Assembly: GCA_011799875.1 (NCBI GenBank)
Contig: CM022302.1
Coordinates: forward strand, 523,356,228-523,420,227
Reading direction: 5' to 3'
Source: Thinopyrum elongatum
Taxonomy: Eukaryota; Streptophyta; Magnoliopsida; Poales; Poaceae
DNA: 64,000 bases
In this document: positions 22,303 to 33,900 of the stretch, piece after piece
How positions within the stretch are numbered: the first letter of the stretch is position 1
Layout of the letters: each line of letters starts with the position of its first letter
Notes under the pieces: model-generated
Told to the model about the DNA's origin: nothing
What the model saw: only the letters and a program-made list of their open reading frames with translations
The model's database searches: none
Made by a program: the position numbers and the translations under genes

Positions 22303-25297
22303 GAGGCATTTTCCTGCCATCAGTTTGCCTGGCAGTGGTTGCCTGCTACGGGGCAATCTGGGGGCATTTTGCTTGGAATCCGGGAGGATGCTTTCTCGGT
22401 TGAGGATATGGACCGAGGGGAATTCTTCCTGAGCATGTCCGTCACTGACCGACGAGTCCACTTCAGTTGGGAGGTGATTTTCGTCTATGGTCCTGCGGAT
22501 CATGCTCGCTCTGCCGACTTCCTCGCCGAGCTTAAAAATAAGGTGGAGAGGTGCACCACTCCGGTGGTGGTGGCCGGGGACTTCAACCTCATTAGGTGGG
22601 CTTCTGATAAAAGCTCGCCTAATATTGATCAGGTCCGCATGCGTCTATTTAACGACTGCATTGCGGACCTTGCATTCCGTGAGATAGCCCGCGTAGGGGC
22701 TAGGTTCACGTGGACGAATAAGCAGGCGGACCCCATCCGGAGTGTTTTAGATCGGGTCTTTGTGTCGGCTCAGTGGGAAGTGATGTTCCCATTGTGCTCT
22801 CTCAAGGCGGTCACTCGGATTGGCTCTGATCATACCCCCTGCTTTTCTCGTCGGGGGATGAGGCCCCTCCTAGGACCCGTCGCTTCCGCTTTGAGACATT
22901 CTGGCTGGAGCAACCGGGTTTCTTTGAGATGGTTCGCAACCGCTGGCTAGAGGCGGTCGCGTCCCCACCTCGTGTGTTCTGTGCTGTGGATGTCTGGCAT
23001 CACTGTGCTAAATTGTCTCGTCAGGCCATGAAGGGCTGGGGGGGCGAACCTTGGTGCTGACCTCCGGGCCCGTAAAGGGGCCCTGCTGGATCAGATTAAG
23101 GTGTTGGATGACCTTGCTGACGGGCAGGGCTTGTCTCCTGACGACTGGATTAGGAGATACGCCCTCGAGGCCTCACTCATGGACATTTACAAGAGCGAGG
23201 AGCTGTTCTGGCAGCGTCGAGGGGGCCAGAACTAGCTCCTTAAGGGGGATGCGAACACTGCCTACTTTCAGGCGATTGCTAATGGCCGCAGGCGGAAGTG
23301 TGCCATCCCTTTCCTCTGGGATGGAGATGTTCTTCTGGAAAGCCCAGAGGACATCTCCACCCATATTTACTCCTTTTATAAGGAGTTGTTCTCGGCTGAG
23401 CCGCGCGGAGGCGTCTCTCTCTGCGCTGACTTCTGGCCGCTTGCTGACCAGGTCTCCGATGCGGAGAATGCGGAACTTACTCTCCCATTCTCCCCTGAGG
23501 AGGTGGGTCGAGCGATTGCGTCTATGAAAGCTTGCTCGGCCCCGGGGCCGGATGGCCTCCCGGTAGTCTTTTTCCAGAAATTCTGGGAGATCTTACGCCC
23601 GGTCATTATGCCCATGTTTCATGAGTTCTATATTGGAACCCTGGACATGGCTAGGATTAACTATGGTGTCATATCTCTGATCCCCAAAGTAGTTGGGGCG
23701 ACGGATATTCGGCACTTCCGCCCCATCACGGTGATCAATGTGTTGGAGCGAATCTTTGCGAAGGTTTGCGCAACTCGCTTATCCCCGGTGGCGGAAAGGA
23801 TTGCTCACCCCCTTCAGTCCGCGTTCCTGAAGGGCCGGCGGATCCATGACGGGATTCTTGCCCTTCACGAGATCGTCCACGAGGTGGCGTCGAAGGGGCT
23901 TAAGGGGGTCTTCCTCAAATTGGACTTCCAGAAGGCGTATGACCGTCTGGACTGGTCCTTTTTGAGGTTGGTGATGGAGCGTCAAGGATTTGACGAGAGG
24001 TGGTATTCCTGGATCATGCAACTGGTTAGATCTGGGAACACGGCGATCAACATCAATGGCGAGGTGGGACCCTTTTTCCAGGCTTCCAGAGGGGTAAAGC
24101 AAGGGGACCCTGTCTCCCCCTTGCTTTTCAACCTCGCAGTTGATGCCCTTGCGGGCATCTTAGATAAGGCCAAGTTGGCCGGCCACCTTAAGGGTGTAGT
24201 TAGTCACCTCATCCCGGATGAGGGGTTACTCACTTGCAGTATGCGGATGACACCATGATTATGGTGGAAGGCTCGGACTCGGACATTGTTAATCTTAAGT
24301 TCCTTTTGCTCTGCTTTGAGGAAATGTCTGGACTTAAGATTAACTTTGATAATTGCGAGGTGGTGGTCCTTGGCTATTCGGAGGCTGAGCAGCTTCGGAT
24401 CGCGGATAACCTCAACTGTAGGTTGGCGTCATTCCCCATATCTTACTTGGGGATGCCCCTGGCTGAGTCCAGGATTTTGGTGAGTGGGTATGATCCGCTT
24501 GTGGGACGAGTAGCATCCCGTGCGGAGCCCTGGTGCGGTAGGTTCACTTCTAAAGGTAGCAAAATTGTCCTCATTAGCTCAAACCTTGCCAGCCTCCCCA
24601 TGTATATGATGGGGATGTACATCTTACCCGAAGGTGTGCATAGCTCCTTTGACAAGGAGCTGGCTAGGTTCTTCTGGCATGCAGGGGATGGTTGGCCCAA
24701 GTACCATATGGTGAAGTGGGCTGACATTTGCTTGCCGAAGAAACGAGGTGGGTTGGGCATCCCTGCATCTCGCCGGATGAACGTTGCGCTTATGCTGCGT
24801 TGGGTTTGGCGGATCTTGCAGGGAGATGGGGGGTTGTGGCTGCAGCTGGTTGAGTCCAAGTACTTGCAGGGCCAACCCCTCATGGCTTGCTCACACTCGG
24901 ATGGGTCCCAGTTCTGGAAATCTATTCTGGCCATCAAGGAAGAGATTAGGCTGGGTTTGCGTTTCTCGGTTGGCAATGGGTCTGGGACCCAATTTTGGTT
25001 GGACCCATGGCTTGAGGGCGAGCCTCTCCGCTTGCGGTTCCCGAGGCTCTTTGTGATTTGTGATGACCCGGCCATTCTTGTATCTGCGGCTGCTCTGGAG
25101 GAGGGATGGAACATTGCGTTCCTCCGCTCATTCGGACCAGATGAGGTACGGGAATGGACAGACCTGAGGGAAGTAGTCCCTCTTCCTCTGTCCTAGGACC
25201 CTGACACTGTTTCTTGGAGCCTTTCTCCTTCGGGTGAATTCTCCGTTAGTTCGGCCTATCAGGCATTATGTCGTATGCCGGTTCTACAGTGGCTATC
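22303..25297 (+). pseudogene. LINE fragment 1: endonuclease + reverse transcriptase
   Basis: 5'-truncated non-LTR retrotransposon. It begins within the AP-type endonuclease (FAWQWLP, SGGILLG, VVAGDFNLIR, FTWTN, SDHTP) and continues into reverse transcriptase (APGPDGLP, LKLDFQKAYDRLDW, GVKQGDPVSPLLFN, YADD at 24240-24251). Lesions: loss of one C near 22834-22838 after SDHTP shifts the frame; TAG at 23233-23235; loss of one G just before YADD (about 24222) shifts the frame again; TAG at 25194-25196. A 14-bp TSD copy precedes it (AGCAGCTGCGTCCG, 22289-22302). The reading stops at 25297, where a Gypsy element inserted, and resumes in frame at 39575 after the CTATC duplication. Confidence 0.92.
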
Positions 25298-27415
25298 TGT
25301 AACACCCATGTGTAACTACCACTGTGATCAACAGCTAATATTGCCAAGTCATATCATTTGCAGTGCCTAAACATAGTGGTTACCCCAAGCAAATCAACTA
25401 CAATCTGAAAATCAACTCAAATTCCAAAAGTGCAAAATAAATTTTGCTCAAACACCTTTGGAAAAATGTTCACTAATTAGAAAATATTCCAGATGCACTG
25501 ATAAAAATATAGCCATTGATACTTGGGTTGGATAAGAGGTTCAAACCACATGAAACAGTACCAAAATAACCATATTAAATTCATTTCAAATTCAAATATA
25601 ATCCAAATTTGGCTCAAACCAATTTTTGTTAAAGGCTAATATTACATATTAATATTTGGGTCAACTCCCACATTTTACAAAAGTGCTTAAGTGTGCTAGC
25701 TATTTCGAAACAGAAAAGAAATAAAAGAAAACGTAAAACAGAAAACAAAAAAATAAGACGAGGCACTGTGCACTGGGCCTTAGTGCACAGTCCGACAGCC
25801 GGCCCATCTGGCCCAACCCTCTCTCTCCCTCGCGCTGTCGTCCTCCTCCTGGTCGAGCGCGCGCGCGCCAGCGCGGCGCCGACACGTCGCCGCCACCGAC
25901 GGAACAGGGACGAGGAGGGGAAAAGGGCGAGGCCCGTCCACTCCCTCTGGCGTCCCTCGCCACTCTCCCCTCTCTCCGCTCGCTCTCCGCCTCGTTCCCC
26001 TCCAGATTCCATCGCCACCGAACGCCATCGCCGCCGCACCGCGCCCGTCTCCGCGGCCACAGCTGCTACCTCGCTCTGCCGGCTTGACAAGGAGCTCCGC
26101 CATCGACTACTCCATCGAACGGTGAACTCAGTTGGAGCGGGGGAGCACTGAGGAGCTGGATCGACCTCATCTTCTTCCTCGAACGTTGTCGATCTTCTTC
26201 GTCGCCGGCGAGCCGCTGCAGCTACTAATCTCCCAACGGCCATTCGTGCGTGCCGCAAGGTGAGCCACAGCTCCTTCCCGCACCCTTCTTTCTATTCCGG
26301 CGTGCCCGTAGCGGCTGCTCCATGAGAGCCCGAACCCAGCTCCGCCGCGGTGCTCGCCACCGTCGCTTCCGGCGTTGCCATGCTCAACCAAGATCACCGT
26401 CGTGCTCCACGCGTCTCGAGGGCCCCGTAGAACCGCTCCGCCGAGCTTGCCATGCACCAAGGTGCCACTTCCGATCGGAGCCGAACCCCGGCGCCCGCCC
26501 CCTCGCTCGCCGCCGTCGTTCTAGGTCGTCTCCGGCCGAGCCAGTGCCACCACTCGACGCGGCTCAGAGTGCTCGTTCGAACGCCGCAAACCCCGCGCGA
26601 TTTGGTGCCCTCTAGAGGGATTCCGAGCCACTCCGGCGAGGCACCGCCGCGAAAACGGTCGTCGGCGCAACTCCGGCGACCCAGCTGACGTGGCTGGCGT
26701 GGGGTCCACCCTGGGACGCTGACCAGTGGGCCCCCTGGCCATTTTGACCATGTTGACCACGGTCAACCATGGTTACTATTCACCCTAAGCCACTGACTTG
26801 TGGGCCCTCTCTGTTAAATCAGTCTAATTAAACTGTTTAATTAAAAGATCTAATTATCTTAGTCTAAACACTCACTGACAGAAGGGTCCCACCTGTTTAA
26901 TTAACCCTGTTGATTAATTTAATTCACTATTAGACAAACAGAGGCTGACATGTGGGTCCCACTGGACCCACATGTCAGGTTTGACCCTGGCCAGCCGCTG
27001 TTGACTTGCTGATGTCAGCATGGCATCATGCTGATGTCATATTTCCCTTTTCTGTTAATATAAATAATTCCAGAAAATCATTTAAACTTCGAAAATTAAT
27101 AACTATTAAACCGTAGCTCAGTTCGAAAAAGTTAAAACATGAAAGTTGCTCAGAACGACGAGACGAGTCTGATCGTGCCATTTGTTTCCTTGCCGGAACC
27201 TCCTACGTAGAAGAACTCATAACTCCGGGCTCGAATCTGGTAGATGAATAGTGCACATACACCGGTTAATAAATCCCAGATTAATTCTAAAAATAACTAA
27301 AATGACTTAGAGGCATATTTAGGCAACCCTGCACAGCATCATAGCATCGCACGCACTGTGTTGCATCTGTTTGCATTATATTTACTTGTTTCTTCCCCCT
27401 CTTCTCTTTCGATAG

Positions 27416-27505
27416 ACCCCGACGTTGCCGTAGCTCCTGAGGCAGACGCCACTCCGGAGTACGACTACGTCCCCGACGACCCTGCCCTTGCCGTCGAGCA
27501 GACAG
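27416..27505 (+). other. Exon-like acidic segment in LTR (copy 1, 5' LTR)
   Basis: Preceded by a pyrimidine-rich TTCTCTTTCGATAG acceptor-like site and followed by ACAG/GCAAGC, which fits a GC-type donor. The open frame encodes an acidic stretch with PEYDYVPDD. Homologous segments lie at 37478-37567, 42156-42257, 44359-44460 and 54435-54536. Length variants are 90 and 102 bp, a difference of 12, so the frame is kept. No upstream ATG exon could be fixed. Confidence 0.4.
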
Positions 27506-27817
27506 GCAAGCACCCCCATTTTGAGCATTTCGATATCGCCCACTCCCTTCTCTCTTATGCTTGCATTAGAAGTTACTGCTGCTACTGTTGTCCTACATCT
27601 GCTGCATAGCCTGTTTTATTGTAACCTACTTTTGATACCTGCCTGCTCTCCTAAACTGTTTAGTATAAGATGGGTAGAGCTTTATCAGAGACCCACTTAT
27701 CCCGACTGCCCCGCTGGACTCTCAGAAGACCCGAACAATGGGATCGAAGATTAGAACCTGGCACCGCACGTCACTTCCCTTAAGATGCTCGACTCTGCTG
27801 GGTTACTATCGAGTGCT

Positions 27818-28019
27818 GAGGGTGATACCTCGTCAGCACTTCTGATGATAACCTTGTAGGTTAGTTATTCGGTCGTGGTAAGCGAGGGTGATTCCTCCTA
27901 CACCACCCCCGATAACGACGTCGTCGTGCAACTTCTCAAGTGTGGACCTCGAGGGTGATACCTCCTTCGTTCACCTTGATGATAACATCGAGCGGGAATT
28001 CCATCGAGGGTGATTCCTC
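27818..28019. repeat. Four spaced copies of GAGGGTGATNCCTC in LTR
   Basis: Copies at 27818-27831, 27884-27897, 27951-27964 and 28006-28019, spaced 66, 67 and 55 bp. The GAGG...CCTC ends make each a small interrupted palindrome. The same cluster recurs in the other LTRs (for example 37.88-38.08 kb, and inverted near 43.85-44.05 and 53.92-54.13 kb). Its function is unknown; a binding site or RNA hairpin is possible. Confidence 0.7.
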
Positions 28020-29102
28020 AGGGTTCCCTTTGGTGTCAGACACACAGCAACTTTGGATATTATGACTTGACTTTGAACCATGATACTAAAGACGGGTCGG
28101 CCTTGAGGGGTACCCGCGCGAGCATGGATGCGAAGTGATGTGGAGTCGGGTTGACCTGAGAGGTGCCCGCGAGATAACTACGAGGCGTGGCCGGGCATTC
28201 TTAGCCCTTGCCGCAAGTCCTCGAGACGGGGCGACGGGGTCACATCGATCATGAGTCTCTGCTTGTTTCCGCGCGCTCCTAATCCACTAACGCTTTGGAT
28301 ATTTGATCCGAGGGGCCTCTGGCCTGATAGCACTAACCATCACGTGGGCATAGTATGGGCGTTCTGCGTCGTACACTTCAGCCGAAGCTTAATGGACGTC
28401 AGCAATTGATGCGGCACACGCTGGGTTGGACTGGGAACGCAACCGCGCTTGTATAAGGGATTGCTAGGTCTGCTCACCGGCGGTGCACGTAACGTGCAGG
28501 AGTTCCCGGGGCGAAGGCCCAAGACCCCTGGGGGCATAGGTTAGACCGGCGTGCTGACCTCTCTGATAAGTATTTGGTCGGGTTGCGGCGTGTTGCTTAG
28601 CCGAGGCCGGGCATGACCCAGAAAAGTGTGTCCGATCGGAGTTAAGCGAGCGTGGTGGGTAAGTTGGTGCACCCCTGCAGGGAAGAAACTTCTATCGATA
28701 GCCTGTCCTACGGTAACGGACACTCGGAGTTGTATCCCGATCGGTACAACTAGAACATGACTTGAGATGAGAACTGGATAGTATGGCTCTGGGATTGCTT
28801 TCTCGCAGGGAGTCGAGGAAGAATCTCTGGCCGAGGATTGATGACACAGCTATACTTTACATTATGTTATTCTGCTCTCTTCTAATGCTGCAAGACTGTT
28901 GAAGATGCTGAAGATGCTAGTCTTTGATAGGACTAGGCTTTTCCCCTCTATTCTGGCATTTCTGCAGCCCAGTCCACATATAGAGCCCTCCTTTGAAAAT
29001 GTTGCATATGTAGTGTAGATCCTTGCTTGCTGAGTACTTCGGATGAGTACTCACGCTTGCTTTATTTTCCTTTTTCCCCCTTTATCCCTTTGTCGCATCC
29101 AG

Positions 29103-29203
29103 ACGACGGAGCCCCGGAGCCAGTTGTCCCCGTCGATGACCACTACTACTACCAACCCGGAGAGTACTACTACTACGAGGAGCCGACCGACGACCAGGAG
29201 TAG
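29103..29203 (+). other. Exon-like Tyr-rich segment ending in a stop, in LTR (copy 1, 5' LTR)
   Basis: Preceded by pyrimidine-rich sequence and CATCCAG. Encodes DDGAPEP, then two runs of consecutive tyrosines, then EEPTDDQE and TAG. The same 101-bp length is kept at 39165-39265 and, inverted, at 42670-42770 and 52746-52846; most changes between the two copy-1 LTRs are synonymous. The solo LTR version (58148-58244) has lost one base and is frameshifted. Phase is compatible with direct joining to the acidic segment upstream. Confidence 0.4.
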
Positions 29204-29510
29204 GATTCGGAGGGTCCAGGGCAGGAGGCCCACGCCTTTCGATCGTAGAGTTTTATTTTGCCCCGCCTCTGTGAAGACTTATCTCTCTATGTAATATATC
29301 TGTACCCAGATATCTAATGCTTCCGCTGACGCTTGTATGCCATCGAGCTATGTATTCGAGCCCTCGAGGCCCTGGCTTGTAATATAAAGCTTGTATGAAT
29401 TTATTTATGTTTTAGAGTTGTGTTGTGATATCTTCAAGTGAGTCCTTAGGCTTGATCGTGTGCATTTGTGTGTATGATTAGTGCACGATTAAGCCGGGGT
29501 CGTCACAGGT

Positions 29511-29522
29511 TGGTATCAGAGC
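29511..29522 (+). other. Primer-binding site, initiator tRNA-Met
   Basis: TGGTATCAGAGC, complementary to the 3' end of plant initiator tRNA-Met, 3 nt after the 5' LTR. It would prime minus-strand DNA synthesis. Confidence 0.95.
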
Positions 29523-29900
29523 CGACTGCCTCTAGGAGTCCCCCTTTCCAACTCTTTGGCCGAAGTTGAGTCTAGCCGTCAAAAACTGTTTTACTAACTT
29601 GGCTGTGTGGCTTACGGGCCCACGTCGCCAACTGGGTGGTAATAGGATCTTTTATTCCTCGATCTTACTCCGGGATTCTGATCTCTCTTCTATTCGGGTT
29701 TAAAAAAAAATTACTAACACCGACACTTAGGATCTCGTAAATTCTATCCACCCGGAGAGCTGGATTCAGTGCGATTTCCCTGTCTTTGATCTGATTAGTC
29801 TGATAATCATTTCCTTTCCATTGTTTTGTTTAATCTTTCCATTCGAGATCTATTATTTTTCTAGTCGTCAAATGACAATCCTGAATCTTCTCTGTTTCAG

Positions 29901-30671
29901 ATGGACCGTCTGTTTCCACCTCGTCCTACGACGCAGCTTGTGCTTCGCACCTGTGCTCGAGACGTCCCTGGGTTTCCAGCTGTTCTGATCGCCCTCTTGA
30001 TCAGGCTGGGATACCGCTGGTGCCCCGAGTACATGGTCTACGAGGTTTATCGTGAGTTCAACCAAGAGCAGTACTATGCTGATGTTCGCATCTACGATCA
30101 GCAGGATGACTCAGACACTGAGTTACACCTTTTCCACGGTATCGGCGTCATGATTGAGATGGCCGTGCATGATGCCGCTTACTCTGCTGTCGCACGTCTC
30201 CGAGGAGAGCACAGCGCCAGCTTGGATGCTTCTGAGTATCGGTACATTCTGTATGCCCCTGCTGGAGATGCTACTGGATTCTACACAGCTGTCTGTGCCC
30301 CTTACGAGCCTCGTCGCTACGATCAGCGAGTTCTGATTCACTGTACTCAGGCTCTGGATCGCACTGTTCGCGCTCTTGCTGTCGAGTTGTTCGCCACTCG
30401 AGCACAACTCTACGAGGCTATGACGCAGTTGCTACCAGCTGTTCATGCAGGGATACATCCGGAGCACATTCTTTACCCGAGCAGGACCGAGATGCCATCA
30501 GGGATCGATTGGCCTGCTGTGGGAGGTCACACGCCTGCACGTGGACCTCTTCTTACAGTTCGAGACTGGGTTCTGCATCAGAGTGCACATGGAGCGCAGG
30601 ATCCTTCTGCGATGAATGTCCGTCGTCCGCACTTGCAGCTACCCCGTTCCAGTGGTTTTCTCCGACGTTGA
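29901..30671 (+). CDS. Extra ORF of unknown function upstream of gag (256 aa)
   Basis: Intact 771-bp frame starting ATG right after CTGTTTCAG, a splice-acceptor-like sequence, and ending LRR plus TGA. I do not recognise a domain. The product is rich in Arg, Tyr and His, starts MDRLFPPRPTTQLVL, contains YMVYEVYREFNQEQYYA and LDRTVRALAVELFATRA (likely helical), and has no signal peptide, membrane segment or zinc finger. The inverted copy 2 has the same ORF at 51274-52044 with the same 771-bp span, many amino-acid substitutions, no indel and one nonsense change. That pattern suggests it was under coding constraint before these copies inserted. It lies between PBS and gag, where accessory ORFs are uncommon. 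A regulatory or RNA/DNA-binding role would be a guess. Confidence 0.7.
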   Translation: MDRLFPPRPTTQLVLRTCARDVPGFPAVLIALLIRLGYRWCPEYMVYEVYREFNQEQYYADVRIYDQQDDSDTELHLFHGIGVMIEMAVHDAAYSAVARLRGEHSASLDASEYRYILYAPAGDATGFYTAVCAPYEPRRYDQRVLIHCTQALDRTVRALAVELFATRAQLYEAMTQLLPAVHAGIHPEHILYPSRTEMPSGIDWPAVGGHTPARGPLLTVRDWVLHQSAHGAQDPSAMNVRRPHLQLPRSSGFLRR

Positions 30672-30915
30672 TGTAGCCTTTGCTATGTCTCGTTGTGTAC
30701 TTCCTTACCGCGTGCCTGCGCGTCGCCTAGCATGTCTAGCTTTTGAATTTGCGCCGTTATGCTGCCCGAATGTAACCGACTTTGTATGGATATGTATGAC
30801 TTAATGACTACTATTAAGCATCTGCTGTACTATTTAAATTCCGTCACGTTACAACATGCATGTCACCAAACACTCGCATTGGCTTCTGCTAAACTACCCC
30901 TGTTGATTTAGCAGG

Positions 30916-33900
30916 ATGGCAGATAACAATCCACCTCCGCCACCGCCACCTGACTATATGGCTGTGATGATGCAACAGTTCGAACTCAACCGTCAATTCA
31001 TAACGGGGATTATGCAGCAATTCCCCCGTCCCAATGCCGACCAGCCACTACCTTCCATCACCTTGCCAGAATTTATGCGGCTCAACCCGTCGTTCTTCCG
31101 CAACACCGTTAACCCGCTGGATGCCGATGACTGGCTGCGTGACATCTCCTATGAGATGGAGTCTGCTGATGTCGCCCCGGCCAATTATGTCACCTTTGCG
31201 ACATACCTTCTGAAGGGTCCCGCATCACAATGGTGGGCCACTCACCGACAGACTCTACCACCTGGTACCGTCGTCACCTGGGCAGAATTCAAGATTGCTT
31301 TCCGTGCCCGCTACATTCCCCAAGCTGTCATAGCACAGAAGAAGGCCGAATTCCGTAGTCTCGTTCAGGGCAATAAATCTGTGGAAGTTTATCAGCGCGA
31401 GTTTCTTGATTTGTCTCGCTACGCTGAAGAGGACGTTCCCACTGATGACCGAAGGCAGGAGAAATTCCGTGAAGGGCTGCATCATGACATCCAGTTAGCC
31501 CTGCTTGTTCAAGACTACCCTGATTTCGCCACCTTGGTGAATAAGGCTATCATGGTCGAGACTGGACTGAAGAAACATAAAGAAGCGACCAGACGCACTC
31601 GTGAGGCGGGCTCATCTTCGGGCTCGTCTTCCCAGAAGCGCCGCATCTGGATACCTCAGAGCATGTACCGTCCAGTAGCACCAGTGCACAGGCCTTCCTA
31701 TGCTGCACCATGTCTGCCTCCTCCATCGCCGAGGCAGCCTCTGCAAGCTCCAGCACCTCGAGCTCCTGCACCATGTCCTGACAATGGACTCTGCTTCAAG
31801 TGTGGCCAGCCGGGTCACCGTGCCAGAGACTGCTCACAGAGTCAGAATCAGCTAGCTCTTCCTTCTGCTGGCCGTGGTATTGGCCGTGGTACTCCTCAGC
31901 AGCGCAACAACAATGCCAGACCTTCTTATGGTCGTGGGCAGTACTACCACGTTAACATGTCTGAAGCTCCGGATCAACCTGAAACTGTGATGGGTACACT
32001 TCTTGTTAATTCAGTACCTGCATCTGTTTTATTTGATTCAGGAGCATCGCATTCATTTATGTCAGATAAATTTGCACTCATGCATGGAGTTAAATGTGAT
32101 ATGCTACCCCAAAAGATACGAGTAAATACTCCCGCGGGACACTGTCACACCTCCTTGGTTAGCCCCGATGTCGTGATTAATATCGAAGGGTTGGAGTTTC
32201 GAGCATCCCCCATTATTCTCAACTCCTCTAATATTGATCTTATTCTGGGAATGGATTGGTTGAAGGCCCACTACGCCTCAATCAATTGTGCCACTAAGGT
32301 GGTACACCTTCTGCATCCATCGAATGAGATGGTGAATTATCAAGCTCACCTCACCCAGAATGCTGAGGCTCAGATTTATGTCTTAAATGCGTTGAATGCT
32401 TCTCCGCTTAAGGGGATCGAGAACATCCCAGTTGTCTGTGACTTCCCGGATGTTTTTCCAGAAGAACTTCCAGGAATACCCCCTGCTAGAGCTATCGAGT
32501 TCATCATAGACTTGAAGCCTGGCACCACTCCTATTGCGAAGCGTCCCTACAAGATGCCTCTGCACCATCTTATCGATCTTAAGGAAGAAATTGATAAATC
32601 CTTAAGGAAGGATTTCATTCGCCCTAGTTCCTCTGCTTGGGGAGCACCGTCTCTTTTTGTCAAGAAGAAAGATGGTATGAATAGGTTGGTCCAAGATTAC
32701 CGTCCTATCAACCAGGCAACCATTCAGAATAAATATCCACTTCCCCGGATCAATGACTTATATGATCAACTTGCTGGATCATCGGTGTTTTCTAAACTCG
32801 ACTTGAGGTTGGGTTATCACCAGATCCGTGTCCGCGAAGAGGATATTCCAAAGACTGCATTCGTTACTCGATATGGCTCCTATGAATACACCGTCATGCC
32901 ATTTGGCCTCACGAATGCTCCAGCTACGTTCTCCCGTCTGATGAATTACATATTCATGGACTACCTCGACAAGTTCGTCGTGGTATATCTGGACGATATC
33001 CTAGTATATTCGAAGAATAAGGAAGAACATGCCGAACATCTTCGCCTTGTTCTGGAGAGGCTTCGAGAGCACCAGTTGTATGCCAAGTACTCAAAATGTG
33101 AATTCTGGCTTTCCGAAGTGACCTACCTTGGACATGTGATTTCCAAGGACGGTATTGCCGTTAACCCGGAGCGTGTTCAGGCTATCCTTGACTGGACTCC
33201 TCCGAAGAATGCCAAGCAAGTCCGAAGCTTTCTTGGTCTAGCCAGTTATTGCCGCCGATTCGTCGAGAACTTCTCCAAGATCGCCAAGCCCCTGACTAAT
33301 CTACTCCACAAAGGCGTTAAGTTTGAGTGGGCAGACAAATGTCAGGAAAGTTTCCAGACCCTCAAGGACAAGCTTACTTCTGCTCCAGTGCCGACTCCTC
33401 CTGATTCTCAAAAGGACTTTGTCATATACTGCGATGCCTCTCGTGAGGGATTAGGCTGTGTCCTAATGCAAGAACGAAGAGTAATTGCGTATGCTTCACG
33501 TCAATTGCGTCCACATGAAGAAAATTATCCAGTGCATGATCTTGAACTTGCTGCAGTGATCTATGCATTAAAGTTATGGCGACATTACCTTCTTGGTAAT
33601 CGGTGTGAGATTTACACCGATCATCAGAGTCTGAAAATACTTGTTCACCCAACCGGATCTTAATCTCCGTCAGCAACGATGGTTAGAAACAATTACGGAC
33701 TATGACTGAGGTATTTCATATACCCCAGGCAAGGCTAATGTAATGGCCGATGCCCTAAGCCGCAAGTCATATTGTAACAACCTCATGGTTAGGTGAGCTC
33801 AACCTCGTCTTTATGCAGAACTGACTCAGCTGAATCTGCGAATTGTTCCCCAAGGTTCTCTTAATAACCTTGTGGTACAGCCAGACCTTCAAAAGGCTGT

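Larger units (their letters stand above)
25298..29507 (+). repeat. 5' LTR of chromovirus copy 1 (4210 bp)
   Basis: Starts TGTAACACCC and ends GTCGTCACA. It contains a GC-rich leader-like zone (about 25770-26700) with a good donor-like CGCAAG/GTGAGC near 26260, two exon-like segments (27416-27505 and 29103-29203), four GAGGGTGATNCCTC motifs, and an AT-rich end zone likely used for 3' processing. Other open frames in it are not supported. Confidence 0.95.

Noticed and set aside
25629..26766. GC-rich ORFs on both strands in the chromovirus LTR leader (also 35.7-36.8, 40.5-41.5, 45.2-46.3 and 55.2-56.4 kb)
   Set aside because: Several overlapping frames are open at once, lengths differ between copies, and indels break frame; low-complexity Arg/Ser/Pro products.
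28340..28723. Antisense 60-65-codon frames conserved in every LTR (also 38402-38785, 43146-43529, 53222-53605)
   Set aside because: They persist because the LTRs are similar; antisense to the element, with no splice signals and no sign of frame-specific constraint that I could see.
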